Shown: in pieces, positions 17,815 to 25,315 of the stretch
Layout of the letters: each line of letters begins with the position of its first letter
How positions within the stretch are numbered: the first letter of the stretch is position 1
DNA from: Candidatus Haliotispira prima
Lineage (GTDB): Bacteria > Spirochaetota > Spirochaetia > SP-2023
Reading direction: 5' to 3'
DNA: 64,000 nt
NCBI GenBank assembly: GCA_029867005.1
Contig: CP123443.1
Span: forward strand, 62,001 to 126,000
Translations under genes and position numbers: made by a program
Notes under the pieces: model-generated
Told to the model about the DNA's origin: nothing
Databases searched by the model: none
What the model saw: the letters and a program-made list of their open reading frames with translations, nothing else

Positions 17815-17916
17815 ATGAAATGTCAAAAATTATTGTTGACCGGCATTCCACTAAATGGTATAATATCCAATATCCAATATCCAATATCCAATATCCAATA
17901 TCCATACCATTTTTAA
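17815..17916 (+). CDS. cassette 6 leader frame (OFF: 33-residue peptide)
   Basis: MKCQKLLLTGIPLNGI, the repeat-coded segment, then PYHF and TAA 17914-17916. Close to the cassette 5 leader. Confidence 0.55.
   Translation: MKCQKLLLTGIPLNGIISNIQYPISNIQYPYHF
17862..17903 (+). repeat. cassette 6 heptanucleotide tract, n=6
   Basis: Six AATATCC units followed by ATACC. ATG to Cys 18041 is 226 nt (1 mod 3): out of frame. Confidence 0.9.
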
Positions 17917-18025
17917 AACATATATATAGCTATTTTATCTTTTTCTACTGTCCAATAAATCGAAACTTTCCCAAGCCTTTCCGATTTTTTCATTTTTCTG
18001 CTTTTTTTCCCTTCTGCTGATTCAT

Positions 18026-18871
18026 TTGGTTTTGTCTGCTTGTGCCCCGTTGTCCGACACTAAGGACCCGGCAGCTAAACCCGCTGATATTTCCTTTTCG
18101 GTCACCGCCGTGGCTTCCTCTCTACAATTGGAGGTGACCAGTGTTCCGGCCATTACCGATGTGGGGGCCGTTATCCGTTCAGCTACGGAAGCCGCTCCAA
18201 CTCAGGCTGAAGCCCTGGCGAGCATGGGGTATGTCAGGCTGAGCATAGGGGCGGGCAGCACCCGCAAATTTAGCATCAGTCAACATTACGGTAGTAATTT
18301 TGCGGACGGCGGTTTTACTTTGGACGATGTCCTCACACCCAATACCCAATACAAATTGTATCTGTATATGCCTTTGACCATTGACTTAGGGCAAACCGAA
18401 ATTAAAGGCGGAGAGATTCAGGGGGATAGGGTGGAGATTTCTTTTATTACAGCGAGTTTACCCGCTGCGGAAGATGCGGTATGGAGTGAGAAATGGGTCG
18501 CTAAAGAATATGTAGCCAGTCTCAATGAATACCATTTTATGGAAAGCCAAACAGGTGTCATTGTGGCTTACTTTCAAAGCCCTTATATGCCTTTTAGTCA
18601 GGACTACTCTATCAATAATGTGGGTGAATCTTTTTTGACAGCGAAAGCAATTGGTCGTTATAACGGCAGTTCAATGATCATAACACCGCTCGGCAACTTT
18701 TATTTTAACAATGGATTAGTAACCGGTTATCCCTCTACGGCTACAAGCCAAACATTCTATATGATTGCGGCAGATAACGGGACTTCGGTTCTTCGGGGTC
18801 TACTAAGAAATTCTGTCACTCCTTCCAGGGGATCTGATTATCGAGCTGATATTCCCATATCCCGCTATTAA
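18026..18871 (+). CDS. cassette 6 lipoprotein, OFF and carrying an extra stop
   Basis: Lipobox LVLSAC with Cys at 18041; 276-residue mature form. Reading the lipoprotein frame upstream, it is open only back to a TAG at 17927-17929, where cassette 5 has CAG. So even with n=5 the leader could not read into this gene. The coding part itself is intact (VTAVASSLQLEVTSVPAITD, GYVRLSIGAG, YKLYLYMPLTIDL, SFITASLP), a distinct subfamily. It may act as a silent donor for recombination, or be decaying. The nominal start is a TTG with no ribosome site. Confidence 0.65.
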   Translation: MVLSACAPLSDTKDPAAKPADISFSVTAVASSLQLEVTSVPAITDVGAVIRSATEAAPTQAEALASMGYVRLSIGAGSTRKFSISQHYGSNFADGGFTLDDVLTPNTQYKLYLYMPLTIDLGQTEIKGGEIQGDRVEISFITASLPAAEDAVWSEKWVAKEYVASLNEYHFMESQTGVIVAYFQSPYMPFSQDYSINNVGESFLTAKAIGRYNGSSMIITPLGNFYFNNGLVTGYPSTATSQTFYMIAADNGTSVLRGLLRNSVTPSRGSDYRADIPISRY

Positions 18872-18937
18872 GAGGAAGGTTCGACAGCCTCACCCCCCTG
18901 GTGGTCTAATGGCCCCCAATAATCCCCACAGTTGTAA

Positions 18938-18965
18938 TTCCCCTCCTTCGGAGGGGCAGGGGTGG
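18938..18965. repeat. REP-like palindrome
   Basis: AATTCCCCTCC-ttc-GGAGGGGCAGGGGTGG between cassettes 6 and 7, same family as 10721. Confidence 0.7.
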
Positions 18966-19002
18966 GCGGAGGGGTCAAGCGTGATCAAGCATGGTGCCCC
19001 CC

Positions 19003-19031
19003 TTGTCAAAGGCTCTAAAGGAGTCTATAAT
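19003..19031 (+). promoter_or_regulatory. cassette 7 promoter
   Basis: TTGTCA 19003-19008, 17-nt spacer, perfect TATAAT 19026-19031. CAGAGGAG ribosome site at 19071-19078, 7 nt before ATG 19086. The strongest promoter of the array by consensus. Confidence 0.75.
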
Positions 19032-19085
19032 TCAGGCCGCTAGTCTATTTTGTCTATTTACCCATTCTCTCAGAGGAGCACCCCC

Positions 19086-20255
19086 ATGAAAAAACAAGAC
19101 CCAATATTGACTGATGTTGGTAAAAACAGTATAATATCCAATATCCAATATCCAATATCCAATATCCAATATCACACTACATTAGAAAACAAGCAGTTAT
19201 TTAGCCCCCCTACAAACCGTCCTAAACCTTTTTATTCGTTTCCCTTTCGTCTTTTATCCTTCTTCTCACCCTTCTTTTTGCTGTCCGTTCTCGGTCTGTC
19301 TATGCTTGGCTGTGCCCCGTTGTCTGAGAGTAAGAACCCGCCGGCATCCAAGTATACGGTCACCTTCCCTTATGTCGGCCCCAATGAACTCACCTTCTCT
19401 CTAATCAGTGAATTAGAGGGTGAAGTGGAGTTTACTTTTGGGATTTCTGCGGCTGCAACCACAACCCTTCCGGCCCAATTAGGTAAAGGTTATATCAAGC
19501 GTACCTTAACAAAAGGCGTGGGCAGAGAAGTCTTTATGGCTCATTTGAATACTATACCGGACGACATAAGTACTCTTGCGGCCGACCATTTGCTGAAAGA
19601 GAACACGACGTATTACCTGAATATTTACCAAGGCAGAGAATCTGTGTTACAAAAATCTTTCACAACCGCCAAGTTTGCCACTTTGCCGACTTTGGAAAGA
19701 AGGCAAGGGGCTAACAATATTGGCATTCATTCTTGGGATCAATATTTCCCCTCCAATGGAAATATGGTAATTACCGGTGGTCGTACTGTTTCCACACCCG
19801 AAACGAGCACAGAAGCCGGTTCCCGGAAAAAGATAGAAGTGAAAAAGGAGGAATATTTGATATTGCCAATAAGGGTCGTAATACCAATATTGGCAGAACC
19901 CTCACCTATTAGCTCCGCAGAAGAAGCAGAAATTTTTTTACTTCAAGTCAAGGTCTTTAATGGTGATTTATATGACACAGTATCTTCTTATCTGAACTAT
20001 ACTAATCCACCTTTAATTACAGACGGTAATGCGCTGAACAGTAAAACGATTTGCTTAGAAACAAGTCAAACAAAGTCTGCTAATTTTGATGCCTATATTA
20101 GCTGTATTACTACTATACCTACTTTTGACCCGGCAATCTCCTCCAATAATTTTGATTCTACAGGTCTTCTTGGTTTGGAATTGACGATTCAACTCAATGC
20201 CTCAAAATATATTGGCACACAGCCGGTACAAAACGTACAATTAATTACCCAATAA
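19086..20255 (+). CDS. cassette 7 phase-variable lipoprotein, predicted ON
   Basis: The only cassette whose leader ATG is in frame with its lipoprotein: one uninterrupted frame of 389 residues. It begins MKKQDPILTDVGKNS, passes through the heptamer-coded ISNIQYPISNIQY, a basic/proline linker (SPPTNRPKPF) and a hydrophobic stretch (LLSFFSPFFLLSVLGLSMLGC) with lipobox MLGC; Cys is residue 76. The mature part (314 residues) is the longest of the set, with NELTFSLISELEGEVEFTFG, GYIKRTL, YYLNIYQGRESVLQKSFTTAKF in the shared first domain and a unique second half. The about 50-residue segment before the signal peptide is unusual for a lipoprotein. An in-frame TTG at 19050 lies before the ribosome site and is not preferred. 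Confidence 0.85.
   Translation: MKKQDPILTDVGKNSIISNIQYPISNIQYHTTLENKQLFSPPTNRPKPFYSFPFRLLSFFSPFFLLSVLGLSMLGCAPLSESKNPPASKYTVTFPYVGPNELTFSLISELEGEVEFTFGISAAATTTLPAQLGKGYIKRTLTKGVGREVFMAHLNTIPDDISTLAADHLLKENTTYYLNIYQGRESVLQKSFTTAKFATLPTLERRQGANNIGIHSWDQYFPSNGNMVITGGRTVSTPETSTEAGSRKKIEVKKEEYLILPIRVVIPILAEPSPISSAEEAEIFLLQVKVFNGDLYDTVSSYLNYTNPPLITDGNALNSKTICLETSQTKSANFDAYISCITTIPTFDPAISSNNFDSTGLLGLELTIQLNASKYIGTQPVQNVQLITQ
19133..19173 (+). repeat. cassette 7 heptanucleotide tract, n=5
   Basis: Five AATATCC units plus AATATC. ATG to Cys 19311 is 225 nt (0 mod 3): in frame. Confidence 0.92.
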
Positions 20256-20270
20256 TCCCCACTACTGTAA

Positions 20271-20320
20271 TTCCCCTCCTTTGGAGGGGCAGGGGTGGTC
20301 TTGGAGGGGCAGGGGGTGGT
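20271..20320. repeat. REP-like palindrome with tandem tail
   Basis: TTCCCCTCC-ttt-GGAGGGGCAGGGGTGGTC followed by a second GGAGGGGCAGGGGGTGGT half. Confidence 0.7.
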
Positions 20321-20356
20321 CAGGAGGGTCAAGCGTGGTCAGGCGTGTTGGCCCCC

Positions 20357-20385
20357 TTGCCAAATATCCAAAACGAATATATGAT
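20357..20385 (+). promoter_or_regulatory. cassette 8 promoter
   Basis: TTGCCA 20357-20362, 17-nt spacer, TATGAT 20380-20385; TTTGGAGG before ATG 20420. Confidence 0.7.
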
Positions 20386-20419
20386 AGGCTAAGATTACGC
20401 TATTTGGAGGCATTTCCCC

Positions 20420-20512
20420 ATGAAACATCAAAAAACACTATTGACCGGCACGCCGGGAAACAGTAGAATATCCAATATCCAATATCCAATATCCAATATC
20501 ACACTACTTTAG
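20420..20512 (+). CDS. cassette 8 leader frame (OFF: 30-residue peptide)
   Basis: MKHQKTLLTGTPGNSR, repeat-coded segment, TLL, TAG. Confidence 0.6.
   Translation: MKHQKTLLTGTPGNSRISNIQYPISNITLL
20467..20500 (+). repeat. cassette 8 heptanucleotide tract, n=4
   Basis: Four AATATCC units plus AATATC. ATG to Cys 20626 is 206 nt: out of frame. Confidence 0.9.
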
Positions 20513-20616
20513 AAAACAAGCATCTATTCCATTTTCTATCACACCAATCTAATCCTCTTTATTCATTTTTACCCCGTCTTTACCCTCTCCTTTTCCTGTC
20601 TTTCCTCGGTCTGTCT

Positions 20617-21510
20617 ATGCTTGCCTGTACCCCGTTGTCCGACACGAAGAACCCGGACACCGGTGATCCTGCACCTCCGGCTGCGGCGAGCCTAAACGTT
20701 TCCATGGCCTGGGTTTCCATGCGGGAAGGGCTGGTACAATGGGACAATGGCACCCAAGGGGTGAAAATAATCGGTGTTGTGGTCAGCAGAGCAGATATAG
20801 CTCCTTCCTATGCCGAGGTAAAAGACTTGCCGGGGTTCTATACCAGAAAGACCAAAGCAGACGGCACTCCAAGAACCGTGTATCTTTCCATGACCGATAA
20901 AATGACAGTGACCAAGTTTAGTGTTGGTAATTTTGTTTCTGTTGACGGAGGAGCCGCAGGCTTTGTCAGTGCCATTGCCGCCGCTCCGGAACTCCTGCAC
21001 CCGAACACAGACTACTATGCCCATTTCTATGAGGTAACCGCTACCACAGGTACGGCCATAGAAAAACTAAAATTTACGACCGAGAATTTCCCCGGCAGCT
21101 ATCCTACCTCGAGAGGAACCTACAGTAGCTTTTATGCTCAAATTGCTGCCGGCAGCACTTCGCCGGCTATGGAGTACAAGAATACGGAAAACTACCTCAT
21201 TCCGGCCAGATATTATTATTTTATAACAGGTGGCGGACCTTATATCTTTACTTTGGGATTCGAACCTCCAACTGAATTTACGGAGATTTCCGGAAAAATG
21301 CGTCCTCTAAGCCGTTCGAATGATCCGGAACTTTTATTCTATGACTTGTATCGTATTACACCATCCGGGCCTGGTGAAAATGCAATCCTTTGGGACGGAA
21401 TGATCAAAATATCTATTTTAAATCTGGAGACAGTTAGTATAGATGCCGTTCTTGGAGGAGAGGAATTTCTATTCTATAGAAATAAAAAAATGGTCTCCGT
21501 AACGGAGTAG
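20617..21510 (+). CDS. cassette 8 phase-variable lipoprotein, predicted OFF
   Basis: Lipobox MLAC, Cys at 20626, 294-residue mature form. First of four members of one subfamily (cassettes 8-11): NVSMAWVSMREGLVQ, DLPGFYTRKTKADGT, NTDYYAHFYEVTATTGTAIEKLKFTT in the first domain. The C-terminal half (EYKNTENYLIPARYYYFI, LLFYDLYRITPSGPG, NKKMVSVTE) is shared with cassette 9, but the block FPGSYPTSRGTYSSFYAQIAAGS matches cassette 10 better, so it is a mosaic. The frame is open upstream through the repeat. Confidence 0.75.
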   Translation: MLACTPLSDTKNPDTGDPAPPAAASLNVSMAWVSMREGLVQWDNGTQGVKIIGVVVSRADIAPSYAEVKDLPGFYTRKTKADGTPRTVYLSMTDKMTVTKFSVGNFVSVDGGAAGFVSAIAAAPELLHPNTDYYAHFYEVTATTGTAIEKLKFTTENFPGSYPTSRGTYSSFYAQIAAGSTSPAMEYKNTENYLIPARYYYFITGGGPYIFTLGFEPPTEFTEISGKMRPLSRSNDPELLFYDLYRITPSGPGENAILWDGMIKISILNLETVSIDAVLGGEEFLFYRNKKMVSVTE

Positions 21511-21532
21511 GGCGGTTCTCTACCACTCTTAT

Positions 21533-21597
21533 AATTCCCCTCCTTTGGAGGGGCAGGGGTGGTTATTCCCCTCCGTTGGAGGGTCAGGGGTGGTCGG
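21533..21597. repeat. REP-like palindromes (two copies)
   Basis: Two adjacent CCCCTCC-nnn-GGAGGG(G/T)CAGGGGTGGT copies between cassettes 8 and 9. Confidence 0.7.
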
Positions 21598-21630
21598 AGG
21601 GGTCAAGCGTGGTCAAGGGTGGTGGCCCCC

Positions 21631-21659
21631 TTGCCAAATATCCAAAACGAATATATGAT
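21631..21659 (+). promoter_or_regulatory. cassette 9 promoter
   Basis: TTGCCA 21631-21636, 17-nt spacer, TATGAT 21654-21659; TTCGGAGG before ATG 21694. Confidence 0.7.
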
Positions 21660-21693
21660 AGGCTAAGATTACGCTGTTCGGAGGCATTTCCCC

Positions 21694-21786
21694 ATGAAAC
21701 ATCAAAAAACACTATTGACCGGCACGCCGGCAAACAGTAGAATATCCAATATCCAATATCCAATATCCAATATCACACTACTTTAG
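21694..21786 (+). CDS. cassette 9 leader frame (OFF: 30-residue peptide)
   Basis: MKHQKTLLTGTPANSR, repeat-coded segment, TLL, TAG. Confidence 0.6.
   Translation: MKHQKTLLTGTPANSRISNIQYPISNITLL
21741..21774 (+). repeat. cassette 9 heptanucleotide tract, n=4
   Basis: Four AATATCC units plus AATATC. ATG to Cys 21912 is 218 nt (2 mod 3); n=5 gives 225, the same distance as the ON cassette 7. Confidence 0.9.
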
Positions 21787-21872
21787 AAAACAAGCATCTA
21801 TTCCATTTTCTATCACACCGTTTTAATCCTCTTTATTCATTTTTATTTAGTCTTTTATCTCTTCTTTACCCT

Positions 21873-22796
21873 TTGCTCTTTCTGTCCGTTCTCGGTCTGT
21901 CTATGCTCGCCTGTGTCCCACTGTCCGACACGAAGAACCCGGACACCGGTGACCCGGCACCTCCCGCTGCGGCGAGCCTAAACGTTTCCATGGCCTGGGT
22001 TTCCATGCGGGAAGGGTTGGTACAATGGGACAATGGCACCCAAGGGGTGAGAACAATCGGCGTTGTGGTCAGCAGGGCCGATACAGCCCCTGCCTATGCC
22101 GAGGTAAAAGACTTGCCGGGGTTCTATACCAGAAAAACCAAAGCAGATGGAACAGCCCGAACCGTGTATCTTTCCATGACCGATAAAATGACGGTGACCA
22201 AGTTTAGTGTTGGTAATTTTGTTTCTGTTGACGGAGGAGCCGCAGGCTTTGTCAGTGCCATTGCCGCCGCTCCGGAACTCCTGCACCCGAACACAGACTA
22301 CTATGCCCATTTCTACGAGATAACAGGTGCTACGGGCACCGCCATAGAAAAGCTGGCATTTACGACCGAAGATTTCCCAAGCAGCTATCCTACCGCAAGA
22401 GGAACCTACAGTGGCTTTTATGCTCAAATTGCTGCCGGCAGTACTTCGCCGGCTATGGAGTACAAGAATACGGAAAACTACCTCATTCCGGCCAGATATT
22501 ATTATTTTATAACAGGTGGCGGACCTTATATCTTTACTTTGGGAATCCGACCTCCAATTGAATTTACGGAGATTTCCGCAGAAATGCGTCCTCTAAGCCG
22601 TTCGAGTGGTCCGGAACTTTTATTCTATGACTTGTATCGTATTACACCATCCGGGCCTGGTGAAAATGCAATCCTTTGGGACGGAATGATCAAAATATCT
22701 ATTTTAAATCTGGAGACAGTTAGTATAGATGCCGGTCTTGGAGGAAAGGAATTTGTATTCTATAGAAATAAAAAAATGGTCTCCGTAACGGAGTAG
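21873..22796 (+). CDS. cassette 9 phase-variable lipoprotein, predicted OFF
   Basis: Signal LFLSVLGLSMLAC, Cys at 21912, 294-residue mature form. Nearly identical to cassette 8 over both halves, but with its own variants in the middle (EITGATGTAIEKLAFTTEDF, SSYPTARGTYSGFYAQI). The linker before the signal peptide (FSLLSLLYPLLFLSV) matches cassette 10. The nominal start is a TTG without a ribosome site; expression is expected only from the leader ATG after repeat change. Confidence 0.75.
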   Translation: MLFLSVLGLSMLACVPLSDTKNPDTGDPAPPAAASLNVSMAWVSMREGLVQWDNGTQGVRTIGVVVSRADTAPAYAEVKDLPGFYTRKTKADGTARTVYLSMTDKMTVTKFSVGNFVSVDGGAAGFVSAIAAAPELLHPNTDYYAHFYEITGATGTAIEKLAFTTEDFPSSYPTARGTYSGFYAQIAAGSTSPAMEYKNTENYLIPARYYYFITGGGPYIFTLGIRPPIEFTEISAEMRPLSRSSGPELLFYDLYRITPSGPGENAILWDGMIKISILNLETVSIDAGLGGKEFVFYRNKKMVSVTE

Positions 22797-22818
22797 GGCG
22801 GTTCTCTACCACTGTTAT

Positions 22819-22850
22819 AATTCCCCTCCGTTGGAGGGGCAGGGGTAGTC
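22819..22850. repeat. REP-like palindrome
   Basis: AATTCCCCTCC-gtt-GGAGGGGCAGGGGTAGTC between cassettes 9 and 10. Confidence 0.7.
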
Positions 22851-22885
22851 AGGAGGGGCAAGCGTGGTCAGGCGTGTTGGCCCCC

Positions 22886-22914
22886 TTGCCAAATATCCAA
22901 AACGAATATATAAT
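22886..22914 (+). promoter_or_regulatory. cassette 10 promoter
   Basis: TTGCCA 22886-22891, 17-nt spacer, TATAAT 22909-22914; TTTGGAGG before ATG 22949. Confidence 0.72.
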
Positions 22915-22948
22915 AAGCTAAGATTACGCTATTTGGAGGCATTTCCCT

Positions 22949-23041
22949 ATGAAACATCAAAAAACACTATTGACCGGCACGCCGGGAAACAGTAGAATAT
23001 CCAATATCCAATATCCAATATCCAATATCACACTACTTTAG
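22949..23041 (+). CDS. cassette 10 leader frame (OFF: 30-residue peptide)
   Basis: MKHQKTLLTGTPGNSR, repeat-coded segment, TLL, TAG; the leader is the same as in cassette 8. Confidence 0.6.
   Translation: MKHQKTLLTGTPGNSRISNIQYPISNITLL
22996..23029 (+). repeat. cassette 10 heptanucleotide tract, n=4
   Basis: Four AATATCC units plus AATATC. ATG to Cys 23167 is 218 nt: out of frame. Confidence 0.9.
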
Positions 23042-23127
23042 AAAACAGGCACTTATTCCATTTCCTGTCACACCGTTTTAATCCTCTTTATTCCTTTTTT
23101 TACCGTCTTTACCCTCTTCTTTACCCT

Positions 23128-24045
23128 TTGCTCTTTCTGTCCGTTCTCGGTCTGTCTGTGCTTGCCTGTGTCCCGCTGTCCGACACGAAGAACCCGGACA
23201 ACGGTGATCCTGCACCTCCCGTTGCGGCGAGCCTAAACGTTTCCATGGCCTGGGTTTCCATGCGGGAAGGGCTGGTACAATTGGACAACGGCAGCGAAGG
23301 GGTGAAAACAATTGGCGTTGTGGTCAGCAGAGCAGATAGAGCTCCTGCCTATGCCGAGGTAAAAGATTTGCCGGGGTTCTACACCAGAAAAACCAAAGCG
23401 GACGGCACTCCAAGAACGGTGTATCTTTCCATGACCGATAAAATGACGGTGACGAAGTTCAATGCAGATATGACGGTTTCTGTTGACGGAGGAGGCACAG
23501 GCTTTGTCAGTGCCATCGCTGCCGCTCCGGAGATTTTACACCCGAACACAGACTACTATGCCCATTTCTATGAGGTAACCGCTACCACAGGTACGGCCAT
23601 AGAAAAACTAAAATTTACGACCGAGAATTTCCCCGGCAGCTATCCTACCTCGAGAGGAACCTACAGTAGCTTTTATGCTCAAATTGCTGCCGGCAGTGCC
23701 TCTCCGGTCATAGAGTACAAGGCTTCTGAAATCTGTCTTATTCCGTTTCGATATCATTATTTTACTGCATCGGGAGGGCCGTATGCTTTTACTCCCGGCA
23801 CAACAGCACCAAATCAAATACCGGAAGCGGCCAAACATACCCGCCCTTTTGGTACTGCTAACCCGCCAACTGTAATCTATGATGTATACAATATTACGCC
23901 TTCAGGACCGGGTACAAGCGTAGCTCTTTGGGATGGGATGATAAAATCAGGAAATGTAAGTTGGACAATTAAGATAGACCTCCCTTTTGGAGGGGATGAG
24001 TTTACGTTTTATAACAATAGGAAAACGGCATTGGTAAGCGAATAG
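23128..24045 (+). CDS. cassette 10 phase-variable lipoprotein, predicted OFF
   Basis: Signal LFLSVLGLSVLAC, Cys at 23167, 292-residue mature form. First domain as in cassettes 8, 9 and 11; the C-terminal half (EYKASEICLIPFRYHYF, HTRPFGTANPP, VIYDVYNITPSGPGTSVALWDGMIKSG) is a second allele type shared only with cassette 11. The switch between the two C-terminal types falls shortly after the conserved IAAGS block. Frame open upstream through the repeat. Confidence 0.75.
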   Translation: MLFLSVLGLSVLACVPLSDTKNPDNGDPAPPVAASLNVSMAWVSMREGLVQLDNGSEGVKTIGVVVSRADRAPAYAEVKDLPGFYTRKTKADGTPRTVYLSMTDKMTVTKFNADMTVSVDGGGTGFVSAIAAAPEILHPNTDYYAHFYEVTATTGTAIEKLKFTTENFPGSYPTSRGTYSSFYAQIAAGSASPVIEYKASEICLIPFRYHYFTASGGPYAFTPGTTAPNQIPEAAKHTRPFGTANPPTVIYDVYNITPSGPGTSVALWDGMIKSGNVSWTIKIDLPFGGDEFTFYNNRKTALVSE

Positions 24046-24047
24046 GC

Positions 24048-24143
24048 ACCGGCGAGTGTCTCTCGCCTTGACAGCCATTTGGCCGGCGCAAATCCGGTAA
24101 TGCGTTGCCCGAAAGGGCGGGAACATCCCGTGAGGGGGCCGGC
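24048..24143. repeat. about 95-bp direct repeat after cassette 10 (copy 2 at 25318-25415)
   Basis: Both copies contain TTGACAGCCATTTGGCCGGC and GCGTTGCCCGAAAGGGCGGG followed by GAACATCCCGTGAGGGGGCC, with a few differences. They follow the stops of cassettes 10 and 11, evidence that the whole unit including its 3' flank was duplicated. GCCCG-aaa-GGGC-like pairing may form a short hairpin. Confidence 0.75.
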
Positions 24144-24155
24144 GTGGTGGCCCCC

Positions 24156-24184
24156 TTGCCAAATATCCAAAACGAATATATGAT
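24156..24184 (+). promoter_or_regulatory. cassette 11 promoter
   Basis: TTGCCA 24156-24161, 17-nt spacer, TATGAT 24179-24184; TTCGGAGG before ATG 24219. Confidence 0.7.
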
Positions 24185-24218
24185 AGGCTAAGATTACGCT
24201 ATTCGGAGGCATTTCCCC

Positions 24219-24311
24219 ATGAAACATCAAAAAATACTATTGACCGGCAGGCCGGCAAACAGTAGAATATCCAATATCCAATATCCAATATCCAATATCA
24301 CACTACTTTAG
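24219..24311 (+). CDS. cassette 11 leader frame (OFF: 30-residue peptide)
   Basis: MKHQKILLTGRPANSR, repeat-coded segment, TLL, TAG. Confidence 0.6.
   Translation: MKHQKILLTGRPANSRISNIQYPISNITLL
24266..24299 (+). repeat. cassette 11 heptanucleotide tract, n=4
   Basis: Four AATATCC units plus AATATC. ATG to Cys 24437 is 218 nt: out of frame. Confidence 0.9.
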
Positions 24312-24406
24312 AAAACAAGCACTTACTCCATTTTCTATCACACCGTTTTAATCCTCTTTATTCATTTCTATTTAGTCTTTTATCTGTTCTTTACCCTTTC
24401 CTGTTT

Positions 24407-25315
24407 TTGTCCGTTCTCGGTCTGTTTATGCTTGCCTGTACCCCGTTGTCCGACACGAAGAACCCCGACAACGGTGACCCGGCACCTCCCGCTGCGGCGA
24501 GCCTAAATGTTTCCATGGCCTGGGTTTCCATGCGGGAAGGGTTGGTACAACTGGACAACGGCAGTGAAGGGGTGAAAACAATCGGTGTTGTGGTCAGCAG
24601 GGCAGGTACAGCCCCTGCCTATCCCGAGGTAAAAGACTTGCCGGGGTTCTACACCAGAAAGACCAAAGCAGACGGCACTCCAAGAACCGTGTATCTTTCC
24701 ATGACCGACAAAATGACAGTGACGAAGTTTAATGCAAATATGGTGATTTCTGTTGACGGACAAGCCACAGGTTTTGTCAGTGCCATCGCTGCCGCTCCGG
24801 AGATTTTACACCCGAACACAGACTACTATGCCCATTTCTATGAGGTCACGGCTACGACAGGTACGGCCATAGAAAAACTAAAATTTACGACCGAGAATTT
24901 CCCCGGCAGCTATCCTACCTCGAGAGGAACCTACAGCAGCTTCTATAGCCGGATTACGTCCGGCAGTACTTCGCCGGCTATAGAGTACAAGGCTTCTGAA
25001 ATCTGTCTCACTCCGTTGCGATATCATTACTTTACTGTATCGGGAGGTCCGTATAGTCTTACTCCCGGCACAACAGCACCAAATGAAATGCCGGAAACCT
25101 CCAGACATACCCGCCCTTTTGGCACTACTAACCCGCCAAATGTAATCTATGATGTATACAATATTACGCCTTCCGGACCCGGTACAAGCGTAGCTCTTTG
25201 GGATGGGATGATAAAATCAGGAAATGTAAGTTGGACAATTAAAATTGACGCTGTCCTTGGAGGGGATGAATACTTTCTTTACGACAATAGGAAAACGGTA
25301 TTGGTAAGCGAATAG
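24407..25315 (+). CDS. cassette 11 phase-variable lipoprotein, predicted OFF
   Basis: Signal SVLGLFMLAC, Cys at 24437, 292-residue mature form. Close to cassette 10 throughout, with local variants (SSFYSRITSGSTSPAIEYKAS, PNEMPETSRHTRPFGTTNPP, DAVLGGDEYFLYDNRKTVLV). DAVLGG also occurs in cassette 8, another sign of exchange. Last cassette; the next gene is on the opposite strand. Confidence 0.75.
   Translation: MSVLGLFMLACTPLSDTKNPDNGDPAPPAAASLNVSMAWVSMREGLVQLDNGSEGVKTIGVVVSRAGTAPAYPEVKDLPGFYTRKTKADGTPRTVYLSMTDKMTVTKFNANMVISVDGQATGFVSAIAAAPEILHPNTDYYAHFYEVTATTGTAIEKLKFTTENFPGSYPTSRGTYSSFYSRITSGSTSPAIEYKASEICLTPLRYHYFTVSGGPYSLTPGTTAPNEMPETSRHTRPFGTTNPPNVIYDVYNITPSGPGTSVALWDGMIKSGNVSWTIKIDAVLGGDEYFLYDNRKTVLVSE

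Noticed and set aside
17394-17900. Bidirectional toxin-antitoxin pair made of the nuclease gene and cassette 6 leader
   Set aside because: The leader peptide is the common cassette leader, and the short minus frame is a truncated copy of the nuclease gene.
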